Shown: positions 26,435 to 34,619 of the stretch, piece by piece
Layout of the letters: every line of letters starts with the position of its first letter
Position numbering within the stretch: position 1 is the stretch's first letter
Position numbers and translations under genes: made by a program
The notes under the pieces: model-generated
Database searches by the model: none
Told to the model about the DNA's origin: nothing
The model's input: the letters and a program-made list of their open reading frames with translations, nothing else
Assembly: GCF_013385825.1 (NCBI RefSeq)
Contig: NZ_JACAPG010000014.1
Span: 310,001 to 374,000, forward strand
DNA length: 64,000 nt
Direction of reading: 5' to 3'
Origin: Pseudomonas reactans
Lineage (GTDB): Bacteria; Pseudomonadota; Gammaproteobacteria; Pseudomonadales; Pseudomonadaceae

Positions 26435-27292
26435 TCAGAGGATCGGTTTGCCGCCGGTTACCGCATAGCGCGAACCCGAGATGTAGCTGGCTTCATCCGA
26501 GGCCAGCAGCACATAGATCGGTGCAACTTCCACAGGCTGGCCCGGACGGCCAAGCGGGGTTTCGCTGCCAAAGCTCTTCACGTCCTCATCCGTCATAGTC
26601 GCCACAATCAGCGGTGTCCAGATCGGGCCCGGCGCAACGCTGTTTACGCGAATGCCCTTGCTGCCAAGCAACTGCGCCAAGCCACCGGTGAAATTGGCAA
26701 TTGCACCCTTGGTGGCGGCATAGGGCATCAATGTCGGCTTGGGCATATCCGAGTTGACGGACGATGTATTGATGATTGAACTGCCCGCCTTCATATGCGG
26801 CACGGCGGCCTTGCAGATGCGAAACATTGCCGTGATGTTGATATCGAAGGTCTTCACCCATTCTTCGTCTGAGATTTCTTCAAGGGTTTCATGGCTCATC
26901 TGGAACGCCGCGTTGTTGACCAGCACGTCGATACGGCCGAATTGCTCCACTGTCTTATCGACCAGCGCCTGGCACACGCTTTTCTGTGCTATATCACCGG
27001 GCAGCAGCAGGCATTGGCGACCGGCTTCTTCGACCCAGCGTGCGGTTTCCTGAGCGTCCTCATGTTCATCCAGATACGCGATGGCCACATCGGCGCCTTC
27101 ACGGGCAAACGCAATCGCCACAGCGCGACCGATGCCGCTGTCTGCACCGGTAATCAGCGCGATCTTGTTGGCCAACCGCCCTGAGCCTTTGTAACTCTGC
27201 TCGCCGCAGTCCGGGTAGGGGTCCATTTTCTTCTGCGAACCCGGTACGTTCTGCGCTTGTGGGGCGAAGGGTGGGCGAGGGTAATCAGTCAT
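26435..27292 (-). CDS. SDR-family oxidoreductase (YghA/YhdF-like)
   Basis: A 285-residue classical SDR with a Pro-rich N-terminal extension (PPFAPQAQNVPGSQKKMDPYP) typical of the YghA/general-stress-type group. The cofactor motif is TGADSGIG, then NNAAF, and catalytic Ser, Tyr and Lys in NTSSVNS and YAATK. GGAG lies eight bases ahead of ATG 27292, which is preferred over ATG 27304. These proteins are often stress-induced aldehyde or sugar reductases; the substrate is unknown. Confidence 0.88.
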   Translation of the reverse strand: MTDYPRPPFAPQAQNVPGSQKKMDPYPDCGEQSYKGSGRLANKIALITGADSGIGRAVAIAFAREGADVAIAYLDEHEDAQETARWVEEAGRQCLLLPGDIAQKSVCQALVDKTVEQFGRIDVLVNNAAFQMSHETLEEISDEEWVKTFDINITAMFRICKAAVPHMKAGSSIINTSSVNSDMPKPTLMPYAATKGAIANFTGGLAQLLGSKGIRVNSVAPGPIWTPLIVATMTDEDVKSFGSETPLGRPGQPVEVAPIYVLLASDEASYISGSRYAVTGGKPIL

Positions 27293-27447
27293 CTCAATCT
27301 CCATAGATTTCCAAAGGGTCTATGGGGTTAGTAGTTGCCTGTCAGAACTTAGTTGTAGCGAATGCCCCTCAAGTCCGACGAATGGTTTGCCTTAAGCTTA
27401 TGCATAAACAGTATTTCCACTCCCGCCGTTAGACTTCTTAAGATCAC

Positions 27448-27465
27448 GTCATAACTCGTTATGAC
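27448..27465. promoter_or_regulatory. Likely operator of the GntR regulator
   Basis: GTCATAAC-TC-GTTATGAC is a perfect 8-bp inverted repeat. It extends outward imperfectly (AAGATCAC on the left, GTGGTCTT on the right). It ends 11 bases before the regulator ATG and overlaps the place where a ribosome binding site would be, as expected for autorepression. The form suits the winged-helix dimer of a GntR protein. Confidence 0.65.
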
Positions 27466-27476
27466 AAGTGGTCTTG

Positions 27477-28232
27477 ATGAACGATTCCAGCCTTTCCCCC
27501 CTGTCCAGCATCCCCTTGCATGCGCAACTGCGTGACCTGTTGCGCAGCCGCATTCTCGATGGTGAATACGCGCCCAACACCCAGATGCCTTCCGAAAGCG
27601 AGCTAGGTGCGCGCTTCAAGGTCAGCCGCATTACCGTGCGCCAGGCCCTGGGCGATCTGCAGAAAGAAGGGCTGATCTATAAGATCCATGGCAAGGGCAC
27701 CTTCGTGTCCAAACCCAAGGCCTACCAGAACGTCAGTACCTTGCAGGGCTTGGCCGAATCTATGACCGAACGCGGCTACGAAGTGATCAACCGCTTGCGC
27801 AGCTTCCGCTTCGTGCCGGCCGACAAGCAGGTGTCCGAGCGCTTGGGCGTGGAGGAGGGCACGGTCGTTGCGCAGATCAAGCGGGTGCGCCTGATCAACC
27901 GGGAGCCGGTGTCGCTGGAAATCACCTACCTGCCGCAACCCCTCGGCGAGCGCCTGGAAAAAGCCGACCTGGTTACCCGCGATATCTTCCTGATCCTGGA
28001 AAACGACTGCGGCCTGCAACTGGGGCATGCGGATGTGGCCATCGACGCCGTGCTGGCCGACAGCGACCTGACCCAGGCGCTGAATGTAGAGCCAGGCTCG
28101 CCGATCATGCATATCGAGCGCCTGACCCACACCGCCGACGGCCAGCCGGTGGACTTTGAACACCTGTATTACCGTGGCGACGCCTTCCAGTATCGCCTGC
28201 GCATCGACCGTGAACGAGGAAGCCGCCCGTGA
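27477..28232 (+). CDS. GntR-family (HutC/UTRA) transcriptional regulator
   Basis: A 251-residue regulator. The N-terminal winged helix includes MPSESELGARFKVSRITVRQ and GKGTFV. The C-terminal UTRA ligand domain spans about 95-240. It heads an eight-gene operon and its stop overlaps the GTG start of the flavoprotein gene (GTGA). ATG 27477 is chosen over GTG 27468. It probably represses the operon until a small-molecule inducer, perhaps the transported compound, binds. Confidence 0.9.
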   Translation: MNDSSLSPLSSIPLHAQLRDLLRSRILDGEYAPNTQMPSESELGARFKVSRITVRQALGDLQKEGLIYKIHGKGTFVSKPKAYQNVSTLQGLAESMTERGYEVINRLRSFRFVPADKQVSERLGVEEGTVVAQIKRVRLINREPVSLEITYLPQPLGERLEKADLVTRDIFLILENDCGLQLGHADVAIDAVLADSDLTQALNVEPGSPIMHIERLTHTADGQPVDFEHLYYRGDAFQYRLRIDRERGSRP

Positions 28233-29959
28233 GCCGCACAACCCTGGAGCTGGAATACGACATCGTGGTGATCGGCGGCGGTACGGCCGGGCCGATGGCG
28301 GCGATCAAGGCCAAAGAAGCCAACCCCGCGTTACGTGTGCTGTTGGTGGACAAGGCCAATGTGAAGCGCAGCGGTGCGATCAGCATGGGCATGGACGGGT
28401 TGAACAACGCGATCATCCCCGGCCACTCGACGCCGGAGCAGTACACCAAGGAAATCACCATCGCCAATGACGGCATCGTCAATCAGGCGGCGGTGTACGC
28501 CTACGCTACCCACAGTTTCGAGACCATCGAGCAACTGGACCGCTGGGGCGTCAAGTTCGAAAAGGACGAGACCGGCGACTACGCGGTGAAAAAGGTCCAT
28601 CACATGGGCGCCTATGTGCTGCCGATGCCTGAGGGGCATGACATCAAGAAAGTGCTGTACCGCCAGCTCAAGCGTGCACGGGTGACCATCACCAACCGCT
28701 TGGTGTGCACGCGTTTGCTGACCGACAGCGAAGGGGCAGTCAACGGCGTGATGGGCTTCGATTGTCGCACGGCCGACTTCCAGGTGATCAAGGCCAAGGC
28801 CGTGATTCTGTGCTGCGGGGCGGCGGGCCGGCTGGGCCTGCCGTCGTCGGGCTACCTGATGGGCACCTATGAAAACCCCACCAATGCCGGCGACGGCTAC
28901 GCGATGGCCTATCACGCGGGCGCCGAACTGGCGAATCTGGAGTGCTTCCAGATCAACCCGTTGATCAAGGATTACAACGGCCCGGCCTGCGCCTATGTTA
29001 CCGGTCCGCTCGGTGGCTACACCGCGAACAACAAGGGCGAGCGCTTTATCGAGTGCGACTACTGGAGCGGCCAGATGATGTGGGAGTTCCACCAGGAGCT
29101 CGAAAGCGGCAATGGCCCGGTGTTCCTCAAGCTCGACCACCTGGCCGAGGAAACCATCCAGAACATCGAGACCATCCTGCACAGCAATGAACGGCCGAGC
29201 CGTGGCCAGTTTCATGCCAATCGCGGCACCGATTACCGCAGCGACATGGTGGAAATGCACATCTCCGAAATCGGTTTTTGCAGCGGGCATTCGGCCTCCG
29301 GCGTGTGGGTGAACGAGCGCGCGGAGACGTCGGTAAAGGGCCTGTATTCAGCCGGGGACATGGCGGCGGTGCCGCATAACTATATGTTGGGCGCCTTTAC
29401 CTACGGCTGGTTCGCGGGTACCAACGCCGCCCAGTATGTGGTGGAAAAAGACTTCAGCGCGGTGAATGCCGAGCAGGTCGCCGCCGAACAGGCCCGTGTC
29501 TACGCGCCGCTGGACCGTGAAACCGGCCTGCCACCGGCCCAGGTCGAATACAAGCTGCGCCGCTTCGTCAACGATTACCTGCAACCGCCCAAGGTCACCC
29601 GCAAGATGGAAATCGGCTTGCAGCGCTTCAGTGATATCGAGCGCGACCTCGACCAGATGAAAGCCCATAACCCCCACGAACTGATGCGCGCCATGGAAAC
29701 CAGCGTGATCCGCGACTGCGCCGAAATGGCCGCGCGCGCCTCGTTGTACCGCGCCGAAAGCCGCTGGGGCCTGTACCACCACCGCGTCGACCACCCGCTG
29801 CGCAATGACGCCGACTGGTTCTGCCATTGCCACCTGAAAAAGGGCGATGACGGGCAGATGGTCAGCTTCAAGAAACCCGTGGAACCCTACGTAATTCCGC
29901 TGGACGCCGAAGAAATGCAAGCCTACGACCGCCTGCGCGTCGGTGCTGATGCTGCCTGA
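28229..29959 (+). CDS. FAD-dependent reductase/dehydrogenase, AprA-like flavoprotein
   Basis: A 576-residue flavoprotein of the fumarate reductase/succinate dehydrogenase/APS reductase superfamily. The FAD motif is DIVVIGGGTAGPMAA (near 11-25), followed by KRSGAISMGMDGLNN, which is closer to the alpha subunit of adenylylsulfate reductase than to SdhA/FrdA. No signal peptide, so cytoplasmic. The GTG start overlaps the regulator stop. With the adjacent two-cluster ferredoxin it forms an AprAB-like pair. The substrate is unknown; sulfate-reduction genes are absent, and an organosulfur or other compound imported by the linked ABC transporter is a guess. Confidence 0.85.
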   Translation: MSRTTLELEYDIVVIGGGTAGPMAAIKAKEANPALRVLLVDKANVKRSGAISMGMDGLNNAIIPGHSTPEQYTKEITIANDGIVNQAAVYAYATHSFETIEQLDRWGVKFEKDETGDYAVKKVHHMGAYVLPMPEGHDIKKVLYRQLKRARVTITNRLVCTRLLTDSEGAVNGVMGFDCRTADFQVIKAKAVILCCGAAGRLGLPSSGYLMGTYENPTNAGDGYAMAYHAGAELANLECFQINPLIKDYNGPACAYVTGPLGGYTANNKGERFIECDYWSGQMMWEFHQELESGNGPVFLKLDHLAEETIQNIETILHSNERPSRGQFHANRGTDYRSDMVEMHISEIGFCSGHSASGVWVNERAETSVKGLYSAGDMAAVPHNYMLGAFTYGWFAGTNAAQYVVEKDFSAVNAEQVAAEQARVYAPLDRETGLPPAQVEYKLRRFVNDYLQPPKVTRKMEIGLQRFSDIERDLDQMKAHNPHELMRAMETSVIRDCAEMAARASLYRAESRWGLYHHRVDHPLRNDADWFCHCHLKKGDDGQMVSFKKPVEPYVIPLDAEEMQAYDRLRVGADAA

Positions 29960-29993
29960 CCGCTCACTACAAAAATGCCCAGGACACCGTGAA

Positions 29994-30239
29994 ATGGCCT
30001 ACCAACCCCAGGAAATATTCTTTCGTTCCAACGCGCCGGTGACGATAGACGAAGACAAATGCATCGCCGAAAAAGGCTGCACGGTGTGTGTCGACGTATG
30101 CCCGATGGACCTGTTGGCGATCAATCCCGCGACGCAGAAAGCGTACATGGCGTTCGACGAATGCTGGTACTGCATGCCCTGCGAAAAGGATTGCCCCACC
30201 GGCGCCGTCAAGGTCGAGATCCCGTACCTGCTGCGCTGA
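29994..30239 (+). CDS. Ferredoxin with two [4Fe-4S] clusters (AprB-like)
   Basis: An 81-residue ferredoxin. The first cluster motif is CIAEKGCTVCVDVCP; the second is CWYCMPCEKDCP. This arrangement is like the N-terminal part of APS reductase beta. It lies 34 bases after the flavoprotein gene and is its obvious electron partner. ATG 29994 is chosen (AGGAC upstream); the open frame extends back to 29943 without family likeness. Confidence 0.9.
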   Translation: MAYQPQEIFFRSNAPVTIDEDKCIAEKGCTVCVDVCPMDLLAINPATQKAYMAFDECWYCMPCEKDCPTGAVKVEIPYLLR

Positions 30240-30358
30240 GCGTATCGATCCAAAGCCATCCGCCATCACCGGACGCCACTGCCGTACCCCCTCGTTTCCC
30301 ACCGTGCCTGATCACGGCGGAGACGATCCTATAACCATGATTCGAGGGGAAACACCCA

Positions 30359-31765
30359 ATGTTCTTGCGCGCAACCTTCGCCAGCCTGGTGCTGGCTTCC
30401 ATCAGCCTGTCGGTACAGGCACAAACCATCCGCGTCGCCATCGGCACCCAGGACACCACCATCAACTGCGCCGCCGGCGGCTTGCTGATCCGTGAGCTGG
30501 GCCTGCTGGACAAGTACTTGCCCCACGATGGCAAGTACAAGGACGCCACCTACGATATCCAGTGGAAGAACTTCACCAGTGGGGCACCGCTGACCAATGA
30601 AATGGTGGCCGGCAAGCTGGACTTCGGTGCCATGGCGGACTTCCCCGGCGCGTTCAACGGCGTGGCGTTCGAGGGGGCGGGTAAGCACAGCCTGTTTATC
30701 AGTGTGCTGTCGGGCAATATCAAGGGCAGCGGTAATGGCATCGTGGTGCCGACCGAGTCCAGCGCCCAGTCCTTGGCGGACTTGAGAGGCAAGACCATTT
30801 CGGTGCCATTCGCGTCCACCGCGCACGGTATGTTGCTGCGGGCCGTCGCCGCCCAGGGCTGGGATCCGCTCAAGGATGTAAACATCATCGCCCAGGCGCC
30901 AGAAGTGGCCGGATCGGCGTTGCAGGCCAATAAGATCGACGCGCATGCCGACTTCGTGCCGTTTGCCGAGCTGTTTCCCAACCGTGGTTTCGCCCGCAAG
31001 ATCTACGACGGGTCGCAGTCCAACACGCCCACCTTCCACGGCGCCCTGGTGGATGAACGCTACGCCCGCCAGTACCCTGAAGTGGTGGTTGCTTACCTGC
31101 GAGCCAGTATCGAAGCCAATCAGTTGCTGACGGCAGAGCCTGAGAAATACAGCGAGCTGATCGAGAAAGTCACCGGCGTCGAGGCTGAGGTCAACTACCT
31201 GTTCCATGGCCCGCTGGGCGTGCAAACCCGTGACCTGAGCTGGAAACCTGAGTATCGCCAGGCCGTTGGCACCGCCATCGACACCCTCAAGCTGCTGAAA
31301 AAAGCCGACCGTGGCCTGGACCTCAATACCTTTATCGACGACCAGTACCTGCGCGCCGCCTTCAAGGCGTCCGGCCTGGACTATCAGGCACAGCTGGGCA
31401 ACTACGCCCAGAGCCCGCTCAAAGCCAACGACGCGTTGACCGGCAAGCCGATCACCGACTGGAAACACGTGGCGCAGATCTGGGTGAAAGGCGAGCCCAA
31501 GGTGCGTGACTACGCGTCGGCTGAATCAGCCTTCAGTGCGTTGGCCCGGTTGAAGAAGGACGGCAAGGACGTGCGTGCGGTCTACGCCCAGGCCGAAGAC
31601 AGCGGCATCAAGCTGCTCGCCAACCAGGCCTGGTTCGCCACTGATCGCCAGGGCAAATTGAGTGCATTCCTGCTCAAGGGCCAAGCCCAGCAATTCGCGG
31701 AGGCCCAGGGCGGCCAAGTGTTCGATTTCACCAACGCCGGCGCCCAGGCCGTGGCCGGTCGCTGA
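30359..31765 (+). CDS. ABC transporter periplasmic binding protein (NitT/TauT/NrtA type)
   Basis: A 468-residue protein with a signal peptide (ATFASLVLASISLSVQA, cut after about residue 21). The fold is that of NrtA/SsuA/TauA binding proteins, with TKxI-like and GKTISVPFASTAHGMLL segments. It is longer than TauA or SsuA (about 320-340) because of a C-terminal extension from about 340 to 468 of unknown use. GAGGGGA precedes the ATG. It is followed directly by the permease and ATPase genes. Ligand unknown; probably a small oxyanion or sulfonate-like compound. Confidence 0.87.
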   Translation: MFLRATFASLVLASISLSVQAQTIRVAIGTQDTTINCAAGGLLIRELGLLDKYLPHDGKYKDATYDIQWKNFTSGAPLTNEMVAGKLDFGAMADFPGAFNGVAFEGAGKHSLFISVLSGNIKGSGNGIVVPTESSAQSLADLRGKTISVPFASTAHGMLLRAVAAQGWDPLKDVNIIAQAPEVAGSALQANKIDAHADFVPFAELFPNRGFARKIYDGSQSNTPTFHGALVDERYARQYPEVVVAYLRASIEANQLLTAEPEKYSELIEKVTGVEAEVNYLFHGPLGVQTRDLSWKPEYRQAVGTAIDTLKLLKKADRGLDLNTFIDDQYLRAAFKASGLDYQAQLGNYAQSPLKANDALTGKPITDWKHVAQIWVKGEPKVRDYASAESAFSALARLKKDGKDVRAVYAQAEDSGIKLLANQAWFATDRQGKLSAFLLKGQAQQFAEAQGGQVFDFTNAGAQAVAGR

Positions 31766-31766
31766 T

Positions 31767-32543
31767 ATGTCGACCTCTCGCTGGCTGCCGCGCGCGGTCT
31801 CATTGCTGGTGTGCCTGCTGTTCTGGCAACTCGCTGCCAGCCATCACTGGAACCTGTGGCTGGTGACCTTTGCCAACGTGCCGACGCCGGGCGCCGTGGT
31901 CTCGGCGGCGCTGGGCCTGGTGGATTCGGGCAAGCTGGCCCAGCACCTGAGTGCCAGCCTGACCCGGGTGTTCGAAGGCTACCTGGCGGCGGTACTGGTG
32001 GGCGTTGGCCTGGGCATCGCCATCGGCCGCTCGAAATGGGCTGAAGATGTGCTGCTGCCGCCCCTGGAAGTGATCCGCCCGATTCCGGCGGTGGCCTGGA
32101 TACCTTTGGCAATCCTGATGTTTCCGTCGTCAGAGCTGTCCATGGTGTTCATCACCTTTACCGGCGCGCTGTTTCCGATCCTGCTCAACACCGTGCATGG
32201 CGTCGAAGGCGTCGATCCCCGGCTGATCGCGTCGGCGCGCAGCCTGGGGGCAGGGCGCGGCGCGATCCTGCTGGAGGTGATTGTGCCGGGGGCCGCGCCG
32301 AGCATCATCACCGGCCTGGCCATCGGCATGGGCACGTCCTGGTTCTGCCTGGTGACGGCGGAGATGATCTCCGGGCAGTTCGGCATCGGCTATTACACCT
32401 GGGAGTCGTACACCATCCAGAACTATGCCGACATCGTGGTCGGCATGTTGTTGATCGGCGTGCTGGGCATGGGCAGCAGTTGGCTGGTCAAGTGCCTGGG
32501 CGCCGTGTTCACCCCTTGGCATCGCCCGCGAGGTAAAGCCTGA
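31767..32543 (+). CDS. ABC transporter permease (NitT/TauT type)
   Basis: A 258-residue inner-membrane permease of the BPD_transp_1 kind with about six helices. The EAA-like cytoplasmic loop is ARSLGAGRGAILLEVIVPGAAP. It starts one base after the binding-protein stop, and its stop shares a base with the ATPase ATG. Length matches SsuC/TauC. Confidence 0.9.
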   Translation: MSTSRWLPRAVSLLVCLLFWQLAASHHWNLWLVTFANVPTPGAVVSAALGLVDSGKLAQHLSASLTRVFEGYLAAVLVGVGLGIAIGRSKWAEDVLLPPLEVIRPIPAVAWIPLAILMFPSSELSMVFITFTGALFPILLNTVHGVEGVDPRLIASARSLGAGRGAILLEVIVPGAAPSIITGLAIGMGTSWFCLVTAEMISGQFGIGYYTWESYTIQNYADIVVGMLLIGVLGMGSSWLVKCLGAVFTPWHRPRGKA

Positions 32544-33373
32544 TGGAAGGTCGTATAGCAATCAGCGGATTGTCCATTGTGCTCGGCGAGCGTGATCAGG
32601 CATTCGAGGCGGTCAAGGCGTTGGACTGCAGCATCGAGCCGGGGCAATTTGTGTGCATCCTGGGGCCGTCGGGCTGCGGCAAGTCGACCTTGCTCGGCGC
32701 GTTGGCCGGGCATCTGGTGCCGAATCAGGGCAGCTTGCAGATGGATGGGCAGGCGGTGGCCGGTCCGTCCCCGCAGCGCGGCATGGTGTTTCAGCAGCAC
32801 ACGCTGTTCCCGTGGCGCACCGTGCGTGAGAACGTCGCGTTTGGCTTGAAAATGCGCGGCGTGAGCAAGGCTGAACGGCTGGCAGCGGCGGATGAGATCC
32901 TGGCGTTGGTCGGGCTGGAAGGCTTCGTCGAGCGTTGGCCGAACCAGCTTTCCGGCGGCATGCAGCAGCGGGTGGAAATCGCCCGTGTGCTGGTCAATCG
33001 ACCGAGCCTGCTGCTGATGGATGAGCCGTTCGGCGCACTGGATGCGCTGACCCGCATGAAGATGCAGGCCCTGTTGCTGGATATCTGGACGCATATCCGC
33101 ACCACCGTGGTGTTTGTCACTCACGATATCGATGAGGCGCTGTTCCTGGCCGATCGCATCCTGGTGATGAGCCCACGGCCGGGCCGCATCATCGAGGATT
33201 TCCAGCTGGATTTCCCACGCCCGCGCCACACTGAACTGATGACCACCCCCGAATTCACTCACCTCAAGCGTCATTGCCTGGCACTGCTGCACCATGAAGA
33301 TGGCCGCCAGTTGCCACGCCTGAACCCGCTCGGGTTGCCCACCGATCATTCAACACCGCGATTTGCCATATGA
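32543..33373 (+). CDS. ABC transporter ATP-binding protein (NitT/TauT type)
   Basis: A 276-residue ATPase. Walker A is GPSGCGKST, the Q-loop QQHTLFPWR, the signature LSGGMQQRVEIA, and Walker B LLLMDEPFGALD, with the switch His in VTHDIDEAL. It powers import with the two preceding gene products. Its stop overlaps the HEAT-repeat gene (ATGA), tying that gene to the transporter. Confidence 0.93.
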   Translation: MEGRIAISGLSIVLGERDQAFEAVKALDCSIEPGQFVCILGPSGCGKSTLLGALAGHLVPNQGSLQMDGQAVAGPSPQRGMVFQQHTLFPWRTVRENVAFGLKMRGVSKAERLAAADEILALVGLEGFVERWPNQLSGGMQQRVEIARVLVNRPSLLLMDEPFGALDALTRMKMQALLLDIWTHIRTTVVFVTHDIDEALFLADRILVMSPRPGRIIEDFQLDFPRPRHTELMTTPEFTHLKRHCLALLHHEDGRQLPRLNPLGLPTDHSTPRFAI

Positions 33374-34314
33374 CCTATAACCTGGAAATAGAAGCCCTGC
33401 GCCCACGTCTGCAAGCCTCGGACGCCGGCATGCGCCGCATTGCCCTGATTGACCTGGCTGATCTTGAAGACCCCGACGGTGTGCAATGGCTGGTGGACAG
33501 CCTGCGCAACGACCCCAGCGTAGAAGTGCGCGCCCAGGCCGCGACCTTGCTCGAAGCCTGGGAAGACGGCGAAGTGGTACAGGCCTTGTGTGAAGCCCTC
33601 ACAGATTCCGAGTACGCCGTGCGCGGCGCCGCGGCGCAAAGCCTGAGCGTATTGAAGACCACCGAGGCGGGCAGGGTGTTACTGCCCTGGACCGGGCACA
33701 CCGATGTCAGCGTGCGCACCGCCATCTTCCGTGCTCTGCGCGAATTGCGCCTGGAAGCCGCTGCGCCGGCGGCCTTGCTGGCCTTGGTGGATGCTGATGC
33801 GGGTGTCCGCCGTGAAGCGGTGGGGGTGCTGGGTTGGCTCAAACATCTACCCGCGCTTGAGGCGTTGGCCGCCTTGGCCAGCAGTGATCCCGACACCGAA
33901 GTCCGCCGCGCGGCTACCGGCGCACTCGGCTTGGCGAGTGATGACCTGGTCTTACCGGCGTTGCACCAAGCGTTGCTGGACCCGGCGTGGCAAGTGCGCG
34001 AAGAAGCCGCGACCACCTTGGGCAAAGTCGGTAGCCGCAAGGCTGGAAATGCGCTGGTCGCCGCGCTGGCCGATGAGTATTGGCAGGTTCGTCTGCGTGC
34101 GACTCGCAGCCTGGGCCGGTTACGGTATTTACCCGCGCTGGACGCCTTGATCCAGACCCTGGGCCATAGCATCAGCAACCTGCGCAAGGAAGCAGCTCTG
34201 GCACTGGGTGAACTGGGTGATCGTCAAGCGCTGACAGCCTTGCGCAATGCCGCCGACGATGGCGATCCGGAAGTGCGCAAGGCCGTGCGGATTGCCTTGG
34301 CGCAACTACAATGA
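33370..34314 (+). CDS. HEAT-repeat protein (PBS-lyase-like repeats)
   Basis: A 314-residue soluble protein made almost wholly of HEAT/PBS-lyase-type repeats of about 31 residues (VEVRAQAATLLEAW, EYAVRGAAAQSLSVL, AGVRREAVGVLGWL, WQVREEAATTLGKV, LRKEAALALGELGD). No catalytic motif. It overlaps the ATPase gene and the DUF971 gene by ATGA on both sides, so it belongs to the operon. It is probably a scaffold or a chaperone for the flavoprotein/ferredoxin pair; in other systems such repeats handle cofactor-bearing proteins. Confidence 0.87.
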   Translation: MTYNLEIEALRPRLQASDAGMRRIALIDLADLEDPDGVQWLVDSLRNDPSVEVRAQAATLLEAWEDGEVVQALCEALTDSEYAVRGAAAQSLSVLKTTEAGRVLLPWTGHTDVSVRTAIFRALRELRLEAAAPAALLALVDADAGVRREAVGVLGWLKHLPALEALAALASSDPDTEVRRAATGALGLASDDLVLPALHQALLDPAWQVREEAATTLGKVGSRKAGNALVAALADEYWQVRLRATRSLGRLRYLPALDALIQTLGHSISNLRKEAALALGELGDRQALTALRNAADDGDPEVRKAVRIALAQLQ

Positions 34315-34619
34315 CCGCCGCGCCGCACGCCATCGGCAAAGGCCGCGACGGCCGGTTGCGCCTGGAATGGGCGCAAGGCGCGCAGTGGATTGATCACGCA
34401 CGCCTGCGTCGCGAATGCCCGTGCTCCCAATGCCAGGCGTTGCGGTTGCGGGGCAGCCAGCCGTTGGTGTCGGAAGCGGTGAGGGTGGTGCAAATCCACC
34501 CTCAGGGTTATGGCGTGCAACTGGTGTTCAGCGATGGCCACCAGCGCGGGATTTATCCCTGGGCGTATCTGGCCGCCATGGGCAATGATCAGGAGGAGGG
34601 CGGGGCGCTGGCCAAGTGA
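34311..34619 (+). CDS. DUF971-domain protein
   Basis: A 102-residue protein with the DUF971 (GBBH-like N-terminal) fold. Cysteines in RRECPCSQCQ resemble the zinc or Fe-S ligands seen in this domain, and RGIYPWAYLAAMG is the family C-terminal motif. The same domain is fused to the Mrp/NBP35-type Fe-S carrier in plant HCF101. It is the last gene of the operon and converges with the MFS gene, overlapping it by 31 bases. Inference: Fe-S cluster delivery to the ferredoxin. Confidence 0.85.
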   Translation: MTAAPHAIGKGRDGRLRLEWAQGAQWIDHARLRRECPCSQCQALRLRGSQPLVSEAVRVVQIHPQGYGVQLVFSDGHQRGIYPWAYLAAMGNDQEEGGALAK

